Positions 16,742 through 24,919 are shown, numbered from the stretch's first letter. The stretch: 29,559 bases of DNA from Marinilabiliaceae bacterium (GCA_027010905.1 JALVBA010000133.1:1-29559), one strand, 5' to 3'. Numbers and translations are program-made. The notes: generated from the sequence alone by a model not told the origin.

Positions 16742-18190
16742 ATGGAAAAGATTCGTCGTATAAAGATTGTTGATATACTCAGGATGGATGAGTATGGTAA
16801 GAGTGTGAATATTAAAGGATGGGTAAGGACAAAACGTGGGAATAAGCATGTTAATTTTATTGCATTAAACGACGGGTCGTGCATTCATAACTTGCAAATA
16901 GTTGTTGATGTTCCTGAGTTTCAGGAGGAGTTACTGAAGCAGGTTACCACAGGGGCTGCAATATCAGTTACCGGTGAGCTGCTCGAATCACAAGGTAGCG
17001 GGCAGGCAGTTGAGGTTAAGGCTAAGTCGATTGAGGTACTTGGAGTTGCCGACCCTGAGAAATACCCACTACAACCCAAGAGGCACACATTGGAATTTTT
17101 AAGGGAGATTGCGCACCTGCGTTTTCGCACCAATCTGTTTGGCGCAATTGCCAGAGTGCGTCATGCCATGATATTTGCAGTGCATAAGTTCTATACCGAA
17201 AAAGGATTTGTTAATATACACACACCAATAATCACAGCTACAGATGCCGAGGGTGCAGGCGAGATGTTTCATGTAACTACCATGGATATGGAAAATCTCC
17301 CGCAGGATGAAGAGGGTGCAATTAATTACGAGGAGGACTTCTTTGGGCGTGCTGCTAACCTTACTGTTTCAGGACAGTTGGAGGGAGAGCTTGCGGCGTT
17401 GGCACTATCTGAGATTTATACTTTCGGCCCTACATTCCGTGCAGAGAACTCCAATACATCGCGTCACCTTGCTGAGTTCTGGATGATTGAGCCTGAAATG
17501 GCTTTTTACGATTTGGACGACAATATGGATCTTGCAGAAGAGTTTCTGAAATACCTTATTAAATATGCTCTCGATAACTGCATGGACGACCTTAAATTTC
17601 TTAGCAAACGCTTGCAGGATGAGGAGAAGAACAAGAAAGCCGATGAGCGTTCGATGGAACTTATCGAGAAGTTACAGTTTGTTTTGGAGGATGACTTTGT
17701 GAGATTAACATATTCAGAGGCAATTGATGTTCTGAGAAACTCTAAGCCAAATAAGAAGAAGAAATTTAAGTATCTGATTGATGGATTTGGAGCAGATCTC
17801 CAGTCTGAGCACGAAAGGTATCTTGTGGAGAAGCACTTTAAAAAGCCGGTTATCCTTACCGATTACCCGAAAGAGATTAAGGCTTTCTACATGAAACAGA
17901 ATGAAGACGGAAAAACAGTAAGAGCCATGGACGTTCTGTTTCCCCAGATTGGAGAGATTATTGGAGGTTCGCAGAGAGAAGAGGATTATGACAAGCTGGT
18001 TACCCGTATGAAGGAGATGAATATTCCGGAGAAGGAGATGTGGTGGTATCTCGATACGCGCCGTTTTGGCTCTGTTCCTCACAGTGGGTTTGGTTTGGGC
18101 TTTGAAAGAATGATACTCTTTATTACCGGCATGGGTAATATAAGAGATGTAATCCCATTTCCACGAACTCCTAAAAATGCGGAGTTTTAG
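16742..18190 (+). CDS. asnS: Asparagine--tRNA ligase
   Basis: Class IIb aminoacyl-tRNA synthetase, 482 residues. The N-terminal OB-fold anticodon-binding domain (about 15-105) includes GWVRTKRGNKHVNFIALNDG. Motif 2 reads FGPTFRAENSNTSRHLAEFWM, with the asparagine-type ENSNTSRH rather than the aspartyl version. Motif 3 near the C terminus is GFGLGFERM, followed by IPFPRTP. The long middle insert with EEDFFGR is typical of AsnRS. Direct synthesis of Asn-tRNA is implied. The gene has its own promoter and sits between a terminator and the rpoN region. Length and start agree with the family. Confidence 0.95.
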   Translation: MEKIRRIKIVDILRMDEYGKSVNIKGWVRTKRGNKHVNFIALNDGSCIHNLQIVVDVPEFQEELLKQVTTGAAISVTGELLESQGSGQAVEVKAKSIEVLGVADPEKYPLQPKRHTLEFLREIAHLRFRTNLFGAIARVRHAMIFAVHKFYTEKGFVNIHTPIITATDAEGAGEMFHVTTMDMENLPQDEEGAINYEEDFFGRAANLTVSGQLEGELAALALSEIYTFGPTFRAENSNTSRHLAEFWMIEPEMAFYDLDDNMDLAEEFLKYLIKYALDNCMDDLKFLSKRLQDEEKNKKADERSMELIEKLQFVLEDDFVRLTYSEAIDVLRNSKPNKKKKFKYLIDGFGADLQSEHERYLVEKHFKKPVILTDYPKEIKAFYMKQNEDGKTVRAMDVLFPQIGEIIGGSQREEDYDKLVTRMKEMNIPEKEMWWYLDTRRFGSVPHSGFGLGFERMILFITGMGNIRDVIPFPRTPKNAEF

Positions 18191-18260
18191 ATACCGGATA
18201 ACTCATCAGATAAGTATAGTTTAACTGTTTGTCAAATATTTTCTCTTTCTACTGTCTATA

Positions 18261-18306
18261 TTGGACTTAATTGCAAATTAAATAATAAATTTGTTATTAT
18301 TGCAAT
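18261..18306 (+). promoter_or_regulatory. Possible rpoN promoter overlapped by a hairpin
   Basis: TTG (18261-18263), 22 bases, then TAAATTTG (18286-18293) is an acceptable -33/-7 pair. The same bases lie inside an inverted repeat: ATTGC (18270-18274) with GCAAT (18302-18306), and AATAATAA (18281-18288) with TTATTATT (18294-18301). The -7 box occupies the loop and one arm. The stems are AT-only apart from one end, so chance is possible. Confidence 0.3.
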
Positions 18307-18425
18307 CGGTTTGCTGGCACAATTTATTCTGCTTATTATAGAGTAGTTGTATCAGTTAGGTTTGAAAAGATTCACAGCTTGTTGTAGATTTGGACTGAAA
18401 AGGTATATGTGAAAAGATTTAGTGG

Positions 18426-19862
18426 ATGTTAAAACAGAGCTTACAACAAAAATTACAGCAGAAATTGTCACCGTTACAAATACAGGTGATAAAGCTACTT
18501 GAGATACCTACAGTTCAGCTGGAGCAGCGAATAAAGAAGGAGATTGAGGAGAATCCTGTTTTGGAGTTTGAGAATAACCAGAATGAGGACGGTGAACCTG
18601 ACAGCCCGGAAGAAGACAAAAGTGAGATATCCATTGATGAGTATATTCAGGACGAGAACATCCCGGCATACAAACTTCAGTCGCGTAACTTCTCTAAAGA
18701 TGATAAGTATGAAGATATTCCGTTTTCAACCGGCAGGACTTTTCATGAGCATCTCACAGGTCAGCTAGGTTTAAGAATACTGGATGAACGCCAGCTTCAG
18801 ATAGCAGAGTATATTATTGGAAATATCGATGGGGATGGATACCTGCGTCGTAGTATAGATGAGATTATTGACGACTTGGCTTTTTCGTTAAATATGGAGG
18901 TTGATGAGGTTGAGGTTATTGATATTTTAGAGATTATTCAGGACTTTGACCCGCCGGGAGTAGGTGCCCGCGACCTGCAGGAGTGCCTGTTGTTACAGAT
19001 AAGACGGAAAGACCTTTCAGACCCAATTGTTGAGCTTGCATATAAAACTCTCAAAAATCTGTTTGATGAATTTACCAAGAAACATTACGACAAAATATTG
19101 AAGAAACTCAATATCATAGATGACGAGTTAAAGGAGGTATTGCACGAGGTGTTGAAGTTAAACCCTAAACCGGGAAGCTCATACAGTAATCCGCTCACAA
19201 AAACTGTTCAGCACATAATTCCGGATTTCACTCTCGACATCGAGAATGATGAGTTTAAGCTTAGCCTCAATAATAGAAATATTCCTGAATTGAGGATTAG
19301 CAGCACATACTCTGACATGCTGGAGGAGTATAGCACCAATAAGAAAAATCAAAGTAAAGACAGCAAGGATGCTGTTATGTTTGTTAAGCAGAAACTGGAC
19401 TCGGCAAAGTGGTTTATTGATGCCATTCTTCAGCGGCAAAACACCCTGATGACTGTTATGTCAGCTATTTTGGATTATCAGAAAGAGTATTTTAAAGATG
19501 GCGATGAAATGAAATTACGCCCAATGATTCTGAAGGATATTGCCGAGATTACGAACCTCGATATCTCAACCATATCCCGCGTATCAAACAGTAAATATAT
19601 TCAGACTCACTTCGGAATTTTTCCCTTAAAATATTTCTTCTCCGAAGGAATGCAGACCGATAACGGCGAGGAGGTTAGTACCCGGGAGATAAAGAGAATA
19701 CTGCAAGAGCTGATTGAGGCCGAGGATAAGCATAAACCACTAACCGACGATAAGTTGGCTCAGATACTAAAAGAAAAATCCTACAATATAGCACGCAGAA
19801 CGGTAGCAAAATACAGGGAGCAACTGAATATTCCGGTAGCACGCTTACGAAAAGAAATTTAA
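18426..19862 (+). CDS. rpoN: RNA polymerase sigma-54 factor
   Basis: Alternative sigma factor that needs an AAA+ bacterial enhancer-binding protein for open-complex formation at -24/-12 promoters. The 478-residue protein has the glutamine-rich region I at the N terminus (LKQSLQQKLQQKLSPLQ, then ENPVLEFE). An acidic region II follows (about 48-75), then the core-binding domain with DPPGVGARDLQECL. The HTH is near 370-395 (LDISTISRVSNSKYIQT), followed by the FGIFPLKYFFSEG stretch. The C-terminal RpoN box ARRTVAKYRE (456-465) matches the canonical form. All regions are present, so it should be functional. No enhancer-binding protein gene is in the window. The downstream membrane-protein gene begins 13 bases after the stop and probably shares the transcript. 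Confidence 0.95.
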   Translation: MLKQSLQQKLQQKLSPLQIQVIKLLEIPTVQLEQRIKKEIEENPVLEFENNQNEDGEPDSPEEDKSEISIDEYIQDENIPAYKLQSRNFSKDDKYEDIPFSTGRTFHEHLTGQLGLRILDERQLQIAEYIIGNIDGDGYLRRSIDEIIDDLAFSLNMEVDEVEVIDILEIIQDFDPPGVGARDLQECLLLQIRRKDLSDPIVELAYKTLKNLFDEFTKKHYDKILKKLNIIDDELKEVLHEVLKLNPKPGSSYSNPLTKTVQHIIPDFTLDIENDEFKLSLNNRNIPELRISSTYSDMLEEYSTNKKNQSKDSKDAVMFVKQKLDSAKWFIDAILQRQNTLMTVMSAILDYQKEYFKDGDEMKLRPMILKDIAEITNLDISTISRVSNSKYIQTHFGIFPLKYFFSEGMQTDNGEEVSTREIKRILQELIEAEDKHKPLTDDKLAQILKEKSYNIARRTVAKYREQLNIPVARLRKEI

Positions 19863-19875
19863 GAAAAGATGATTT

Positions 19876-20481
19876 ATGAAACTGTTCTCAAGACTACTTT
19901 CTATTTTTTTTCATCCATTATTAATGCCCACAATAGGGCTTTTTTTAATTTTCAGCATTGGTAGTCATATTACCTACATACCCATACAAGTTAAACGAAT
20001 AGTGTACGTTACAGTATTCGTAAGCTCATGTTTGCTGCCCATGAGTTTAGTCCCGATGCTTATGGCACTAAAGCAGATAGAAACAATATACATGAAAACA
20101 AAGAGAGAGAGGGTGTGGCCAATGTTTATTTCGGGTCTCATCTTCTTTGCGGGATACTACTTTCTATCTCTTATTCATTCTGTACCTACCTTTGTTTTAA
20201 AGTATATCTCAGCTACAATAATTACCATTTATGCTTCGCTAATAATAACATTCTACTGGAAGATAAGTATCCACATGGTTGGTATTGGCGGACTGGCCGG
20301 AGGACTGCTTGCCTTTGCTTTCATGCTTGGGCTTGACATTCACCTCCTTATGTCGCTGATATTTGCTGTTGCCGGACTTATTGGTGTTGCAAGGCTTTAC
20401 CTTAAAGCACACAATCCTGCACAGGTATATGCAGGATTTATGCTAGGCTTTGTTATGGTGTTTACGGTTGTTACTATTTAG
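19876..20481 (+). CDS. PAP2-like membrane protein with altered active site
   Basis: 201 residues with about six membrane segments. The layout follows the type 2 phosphatidic acid phosphatase superfamily: a K-x5-R-x-x-P-like motif (KTKRERVWP, about 75-83), a histidine loop in place of PSGH (SIHMVGIGG, about 131-139), and ARLYLKAHNPAQVYAGF in place of SR-x5-H-x3-D. The third motif has glutamine where the catalytic aspartate is expected, and the serine-glycine of the PSGH loop is missing. Phosphatase activity is therefore doubtful, although related Bacteroidota proteins appear to share the H-x3-Q form, so it may be a distinct subgroup. It follows rpoN by 13 bases and overlaps the end of the convergent Na/Pi gene by four bases. 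Confidence 0.6.
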   Translation: MKLFSRLLSIFFHPLLMPTIGLFLIFSIGSHITYIPIQVKRIVYVTVFVSSCLLPMSLVPMLMALKQIETIYMKTKRERVWPMFISGLIFFAGYYFLSLIHSVPTFVLKYISATIITIYASLIITFYWKISIHMVGIGGLAGGLLAFAFMLGLDIHLLMSLIFAVAGLIGVARLYLKAHNPAQVYAGFMLGFVMVFTVVTI

Positions 20482-22172
20482 CTGTTGTGTATCTCGTCCA
20501 ATGCCTCCGATACATTAATTACATAATCAGCAAGTTTCTCACACTCTGAGAAGAGGTCATTGAAAATTATACCGGTATCATACTTGTAAACACCATTTTT
20601 AAGATTGTCAAGGTGCTCTATCTTAAGCTGATTACGGTAGGTGTTTATCTCCGTTTCAATCTCCATTGCTTTACCGAAATTAATATTATCTGACTCCTCA
20701 TTTAGATTGTCAAACATTATAGAAAGAGACTCCTCAACAAGATTAAACATGAGTTCGAGTTTCTTCATAACTTCAGGACTGAATTTAACTTTCCGCTCCC
20801 TCATCCTTTTTATTGTCCTTGCTAAATTGAAATTGCTATCTGCAATACTCTCCAGATCACTAACCTGTTTCATTATTGTTCTTGCCTGACGCCGTCCTGT
20901 ATCACTTAGTTTCGATTGATTTACCATTGACAGATAGTTGGCTATTTCAACCTCTACTTCATCTGAGATACGTTCATACTTCTCAATTTTTGCAAATAGT
21001 TTGCTGAATTTAGCATCATTACCTCCCTTTATCAGTTTTTGTATAAAACCAAACATTTTTTTAGTATGTTTTGCAAAAAGCTGCACCTCTTTTCTTGCCT
21101 GAAACAATGATAAGTCCGGCGTTGATAAAAGACCTGTGGTAATATACTGTAAACTGAACTCCTCATCGTCATCCTCTTTTAGTGGAATTATCTTTTCTAC
21201 CAAAGTTTTAAAAAGGGGGATAAACCATACAAATATGAGAACATTCATAACATTAAATGATGTATGGAAAATGGATAAGGCTATCGGAATTGCAGCAGGA
21301 TTCATCGATGGAGAGACTCCACCATGTTTTGTAACAATCTGGTCAATCTGGTCAACGAAAGGGGTGAACACAATAAGCATCCAGATTACCCCCAGAATAT
21401 TAAACATAAAATGGACAAATGCAGATCGTTTAGCAGAGGTGTTTCCAATTGATGCAGCAATATTTGCAGTTACAGTTGTTCCAATATTCTCACCCATAAT
21501 CATTGCAGCAGCTAGTTCAAAAGGTATCCAGCCTTGATTACACATAACAAAGGTCAAGGCCATGGTGGCACTTGATGATTGAATTATTATTGTTAGCAGG
21601 GTTCCAATACCCAGAAATATAAGAATAGACCCAAACCCTAAATCTGTGTAGTTTTGGAGAAATGCCAGAATCTCAGGGCTCTCTTTAATATTAGGTACAG
21701 ACCCTTTAAGTGCTTCGAGTCCCATGAAAAGTAGAGCAAATCCAACAATGAACTCACCCCAGGTTCTTCTTTTAGTATTTTTTGAGAAAATAAGAGGCAG
21801 ACTTACTCCAATTAGAGGAAGTGCGTAGGCGCTGATACTAACCTTAAAACCTAGTAGCGAGATAATCCATCCTGTAATTGTTGTACCAATATTGGCACCC
21901 ATTATTACACCAATAGATTGAACAAGGCTAATCAGTCCGGCATTAACAAAACTTACCACCATTACCGTTGTGGCTGAGGATGACTGGATGATAACGGTAA
22001 CCAGAAATCCGGTAAAGACAGCAAGAAAACGGTTGGATGTCATTGCGGAAAGAATATTTCGCATACGAGAGCCGGCTACACGTTGCAGAGCCTCACTCAT
22101 CATCTTCATACCAAACAGAAATAGCCCTAAAGAACCTACCAGGGTTAAGAAATCAATAAATGAATAGTTCAT
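20478..22172 (-). CDS. Na/Pi cotransporter family protein with PhoU-like tail
   Basis: 564 residues. The N-terminal half is a NptA/PNaS-type sodium-phosphate symporter with the two inverted QSSSAT repeats (Q63 and Q198 regions) and paired GANIGTT/GENIGTT motifs (about 92-98 and again after the second repeat), which form the substrate and sodium site. About eight or nine membrane segments reach to residue 330. The C-terminal 200 residues are helical and charged (KKMFGFIQKLIKGGN through the end), like the PhoU-type domain found in many bacterial members. It imports phosphate or exports it under sodium coupling. The ATG at 22172 is the only good start. The 3' end overlaps the convergent PAP2-like gene by four bases, so the two transcripts are antisense at their ends. 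Confidence 0.9.
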   Translation of the reverse strand: MNYSFIDFLTLVGSLGLFLFGMKMMSEALQRVAGSRMRNILSAMTSNRFLAVFTGFLVTVIIQSSSATTVMVVSFVNAGLISLVQSIGVIMGANIGTTITGWIISLLGFKVSISAYALPLIGVSLPLIFSKNTKRRTWGEFIVGFALLFMGLEALKGSVPNIKESPEILAFLQNYTDLGFGSILIFLGIGTLLTIIIQSSSATMALTFVMCNQGWIPFELAAAMIMGENIGTTVTANIAASIGNTSAKRSAFVHFMFNILGVIWMLIVFTPFVDQIDQIVTKHGGVSPSMNPAAIPIALSIFHTSFNVMNVLIFVWFIPLFKTLVEKIIPLKEDDDEEFSLQYITTGLLSTPDLSLFQARKEVQLFAKHTKKMFGFIQKLIKGGNDAKFSKLFAKIEKYERISDEVEVEIANYLSMVNQSKLSDTGRRQARTIMKQVSDLESIADSNFNLARTIKRMRERKVKFSPEVMKKLELMFNLVEESLSIMFDNLNEESDNINFGKAMEIETEINTYRNQLKIEHLDNLKNGVYKYDTGIIFNDLFSECEKLADYVINVSEALDEIHNS

Positions 22173-22526
22173 AGATTTAGCAAATTAAATACAGATCTGA
22201 CAGTTAAGTATAGGTTAAAACAGCATTGTGAACCTACGTGCAAATATGAGAAAAAAAATTAATTCAGTATAAGATTAAGCAAACTTTTTACTCTGTTGTA
22301 AAACTTTATTTTTATAAGCAAACAATAGTAATAAAACATGTGTAACCTAAATTTTACATTTATCGTTATTCACCTTACGTTATAATTCCTATTTTATTGT
22401 ATTTTCATTTATTATTCTTTCTGTCTCTATATTGGTCTCGGTGCTTGGCTGTCTGCCAACACCTGCTGATGATATGGAGGTGTTAAAAAAGTTTTTAACG
22501 TAATGTAAAACACAGGAGTTGGTATT
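22173..22526. other. AT-rich intergenic stretch
   Basis: Upstream of the minus-strand Na/Pi gene and of the GH130 remnant. It contains one arm (22338-22349) of the 12-bp inverted repeat described separately. It must hold the Na/Pi promoter, but I could not identify a full -33/-7 pair on the minus strand. No gene was recognised; short open frames show no family features. Confidence 0.5.
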
Positions 22527-23030
22527 GTGTGGCAGATGTCGCTTATTGGTATGCCAATTTACCTTATTATAATAAATATGATCTATACCCGTCAGCAAAT
22601 GCTATTCATCAGCGGCATTGGGGTGGGGTATTGCGATACAATGGAGCGAGTTGAAATTAATGATGAGACGATTATCGACCCCCGAATGAACCACACAGAT
22701 AAGGAGGTAAAGAACGGACAAGAGCCTGCGCTAATCAAAACAAGTGAGGGGTGGATACATCTTGCTCATGGCGTAAGACGAACTGTTGCAGGTCTGCGAT
22801 ACTCTCTCTACTGCTGTATGACTGACCTGAAAAATCCGGTTAAAGTATTAAGGAGACCATCAGGTCAATTTATTGAACCTTTAGGTAAAGAGAGGGTTCG
22901 TGATGTGTCGAATGTAACATTCTCAAATGGATGGATATTGGATGATGACGGAATGGTGTACATCTACTATACACCATCTGACACACGAATGCATGTGGCT
23001 ACCACAATATTAGAAAAACTCCTTGACTAA
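22527..23030 (+). pseudogene. Truncated GH130 phosphorylase (4-O-beta-D-mannosyl-D-glucose phosphorylase type)
   Basis: The open frame of 167 codons shows clear similarity to the C-terminal third of GH130 mannosyl-glucose phosphorylases from about 22580 onward: YTRQQ, then GIGVGYC, HTDKEVKNGQEPALIKTSEG, WIHLAHGVR, AGLRYSLY, RVRDVSNVTFSNGWI, and YTPSDTRMHVATT close to the end. Intact enzymes are about 390 residues, so roughly the first 230-240 residues, including the catalytic aspartate region, are missing. The stop at 23028-23030 also falls about 30 residues early, directly after LLD. In Bacteroides the enzyme phosphorolyses mannosyl-glucose in mannan use. No other mannan genes are nearby. 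The N-terminal 18 or so residues do not match. It is a remnant and not a functional enzyme. Confidence 0.8.
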
Positions 23031-23033
23031 AAA

Positions 23034-23165
23034 TTATAAAACAATAATCAAGGTAATTAATGCAACAATAAATACTTGAAGTAAGAGAAATCGTACTGGA
23101 ACGTCTATTCCTTTAAAGCCATTTGAGATGGCTGCTGCCATTTTTGCGCCCATAGCAATTGTTTT
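23034..23165 (-). pseudogene. C-terminal scrap of an integral membrane protein
   Basis: On the minus strand, 43 codons between two stops read as a natural protein end: MGAKMAAAISNGFKGID, then VPVRFLLLQVFIV and a hydrophobic tail ending IIVL before TAA. The composition (amphipathic loop, then a full membrane segment) and codon use are gene-like, but the rest of the gene is absent. I cannot name the family. It is tail-to-tail with the GH130 remnant. Confidence 0.45.
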
Positions 23166-23311
23166 TTATAGGTTACACATTAAATATTGAAAAACAAAGT
23201 AGAGCTCTATACCATATGTTTATACTTTAGACGTAATTAATTGAAAAAGGTTGCGTTTGCTGTAACTTTTCACCTTAATATGTTGATTAAAAAACAGTAG
23301 GCTTCGGGGTT

Positions 23312-23356
23312 TAATTTTGTGTATTTTTATCTAATAACGTAATGGGTGTGTTATTA
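23312..23356 (+). promoter_or_regulatory. Possible promoter and leader hairpin of the sulfhydrylase gene
   Basis: TAATTTTG (23312-23319) matches the -7 consensus. The nearest TTG upstream is 26 bases away, too far for a standard -33. The leader that would follow contains a perfect 7-bp inverted repeat TAATAAC (23332-23338) and GTTATTA (23350-23356). Weak evidence. Confidence 0.25.
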
Positions 23357-23403
23357 TTGTATGAAATTTTGTTTCTTTGAAGAATAGTTTTAAAAATAAT
23401 ATT

Positions 23404-24708
23404 ATGTCCGAATATAGATTTGAAACACTTCAGTTAAATGCAGGCCAATCACCGGACTCTGACACTCTCTCGAGAGCAGTTCCAATTTATCAAACAAGCT
23501 CATATCTGTTTAAAGATTCTGAACATGCTGCGAACCTGTTCAGCCTGAAAGAACCCGGAAATATTTACACTCGGATAATGAACCCCACAACCGATGTTTT
23601 TGAAAAACGCGTTGCCGCCCTGGAGGGAGGTGCAGGGGCACTAGCGGTTGCATCTGGTCAGGCTGCTCAATTCATAGCCCTAACAAACTTTTTGCAGGCA
23701 GGTGATAGTTTTGTCTCTACGTCGTTTCTGTATGGTGGAACTTATATTCAGTTTAAGGTACAGTTTAAACGGTTGGGTATTAATGTTAAGTTCGTTGAAG
23801 GAGATGAACCGGAGCTGTTTGAGGCAGCAATTGATGAAAAAACTAAAGCTATCTATATTGAAACTATTGGCAACCCCCGTTTTAATATTCCGGATTTTGA
23901 AGCGATTGCAGCAATAGCACAGAAACATGACATTCCACTGATTGTTGATAATACGTTTGGTACGGGAGGCTATCTCTTCAGACCATTGGAACATGGAGCT
24001 AATGTAGTGGTGGAATCTGCTACTAAATGGATTGGAGGGCATGGTACATCTATTGGGGGAGTAATTGTTGATGGTGGCAATTTTAACTGGGGAAATGGCA
24101 AATTTCCCCTTATGACTGAGCCGTCTGAGGGATATCATGGTATGGAATTTTGGAAAGAGTTTGGTGTCGGTTCACCTTTTGGAAATATTGCTTTTATTGT
24201 GAGAGCAAGGGTGGAAGGGCTGAGAGATTTTGGCCCGGCATTAAGTCCGTTTAACTCATTCCTGTTGATTCAGGGGCTTGAAACACTATCGTTGCGGGTA
24301 GACAGGCATGTTGAGAATGCCTTGGTTTTGGCCAACTGGCTTGAGCAACATCCAATGGTTGAATATGTAAACTACCCAGGATTGAAATCAAGCCTGTTTC
24401 ACTTGTTGGCTGTTAAATACCTGAAACGTGGGTTTGGAGGCGTATTAAGTTTTAAAATTAATGGCGGTACCGGCATGGCAGACCAATTCATTAACAGCAT
24501 GAAACTTGTGAGCCATCTGGCAAATATTGGCGATGCAAAAACATTGATTATTCATCCAAGCTCAACAACACACGAGCAGTTAAGTGCTGAGGAGCAGAAG
24601 CTGTCAGGTGTAGAGCCGGGACTGATGCGGGTATCTGTGGGGATCGAGCATATTGAAGATATAAAAGCCGATTTCTCTCAGGCATTCAAAAAACTGGCTC
24701 TATGTTAA
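23404..24708 (+). CDS. metY: O-acetylhomoserine aminocarboxypropyltransferase/cysteine synthase-type enzyme
   Basis: PLP enzyme of the Cys/Met metabolism family. It most likely joins O-acetylhomoserine with sulfide to give homocysteine. The 434-residue product begins MSEYRFETLQLNAG, typical of MetY. The frame is open further up to a TTG at 23377, but that extension is unlike the family. Visible motifs: YTRIMNPTTDVFE and ALEGGAGALAVASGQAA near residues 55-88, the aspartate of VDNTFGTGG (about D182), and the Schiff-base lysine in ESATKWIGGHG (K208). The SxTTH stretch HPSSTTHEQ and the arginine of LMRVSVGIEH, which bind the substrate carboxylate, are present. The length of about 430 separates it from the shorter MetB/MetC. 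It is followed by homoserine dehydrogenase and S-adenosylhomocysteinase genes, fitting methionine synthesis. Confidence 0.9.
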   Translation: MSEYRFETLQLNAGQSPDSDTLSRAVPIYQTSSYLFKDSEHAANLFSLKEPGNIYTRIMNPTTDVFEKRVAALEGGAGALAVASGQAAQFIALTNFLQAGDSFVSTSFLYGGTYIQFKVQFKRLGINVKFVEGDEPELFEAAIDEKTKAIYIETIGNPRFNIPDFEAIAAIAQKHDIPLIVDNTFGTGGYLFRPLEHGANVVVESATKWIGGHGTSIGGVIVDGGNFNWGNGKFPLMTEPSEGYHGMEFWKEFGVGSPFGNIAFIVRARVEGLRDFGPALSPFNSFLLIQGLETLSLRVDRHVENALVLANWLEQHPMVEYVNYPGLKSSLFHLLAVKYLKRGFGGVLSFKINGGTGMADQFINSMKLVSHLANIGDAKTLIIHPSSTTHEQLSAEEQKLSGVEPGLMRVSVGIEHIEDIKADFSQAFKKLALC

Positions 24709-24735
24709 ACTATAGTAGTTATATCTAAATAATCC

Positions 24736-24765
24736 TTCCTTTTTTGCCTTGATGCAAAAAAGGAA
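24736..24765. terminator. 12-bp hairpin after the sulfhydrylase gene
   Basis: TTCCTTTTTTGC (24736-24747) and GCAAAAAAGGAA (24754-24765) are perfect complements with a six-base loop, 27 bases after the stop. It may end the transcript, but no T tract follows on the plus strand. It forms the 5' edge of the repeat element. Confidence 0.4.
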
Positions 24766-24919
24766 CAAAAAAAATCAAGGCTTATTTCTGATAGCACTTT
24801 CCGTATGATTAAAGATTAAGTTCGTTTGGGTGATCTTCTCATATCTTCGGAGCTTCCCAATCTCCCTAAATCTTCAATCACCCTCCAAGCACAATCAGAA
24901 AGAGGCCGCAAAAAAACAG
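24736..24919 (+). repeat. Structured intergenic repeat, copy 1
   Basis: Aligned by eye with the reverse complement of 26523-26694 over its whole length, with strongly conserved blocks (TCAAGGCTTATTT, ATAGCACT, ATTAAGTTCG, TCGGAGCTT, CAATCTCCCTAAA, AAAGAGGCCG). Inside, TGATTAAAGATT (24806-24817) pairs with AATCTTCAATCA (24869-24880) with one mismatch. GCCTTGAT (24746-24753) pairs with ATCAAGGC (24774-24781). No coding potential. Its nature (mobile REP-like element, or RNA) is not known to me. Confidence 0.75.

Larger units (their letters stand above)
22338..23180. repeat. 12-bp perfect inverted repeat around the decay zone
   Basis: ATGTGTAACCTA (22338-22349) and its exact reverse complement TAGGTTACACAT (23169-23180) bracket 843 bases that contain both the GH130 remnant and the membrane-protein scrap. 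No target-site duplication is visible at the outer edges. The arms could be the ends of an inserted or excised segment, or chance in AT-rich DNA. Confidence 0.4.
23031..23403. other. Intergenic stretch before the sulfhydrylase gene
   Basis: 373 bases. It holds the minus-strand membrane-protein scrap (23034-23165), a -7-like box TAATTTTG (23312-23319) and a hairpin TAATAAC/GTTATTA (23332-23338 with 23350-23356) in the probable sulfhydrylase leader. No SAM riboswitch motif (SAM-I or SAM-II type) was recognised here. Confidence 0.45.

Noticed and set aside
22389..22598. 69-codon minus-strand open frame
   Set aside because: Low-complexity polar composition, overlaps the start of the GH130 remnant and has no recognisable motif.
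23031..23403. SAM-I or SAM-II riboswitch before the sulfhydrylase gene
   Set aside because: None of the conserved core sequences of these riboswitches could be found; only a short AT-rich hairpin is present.
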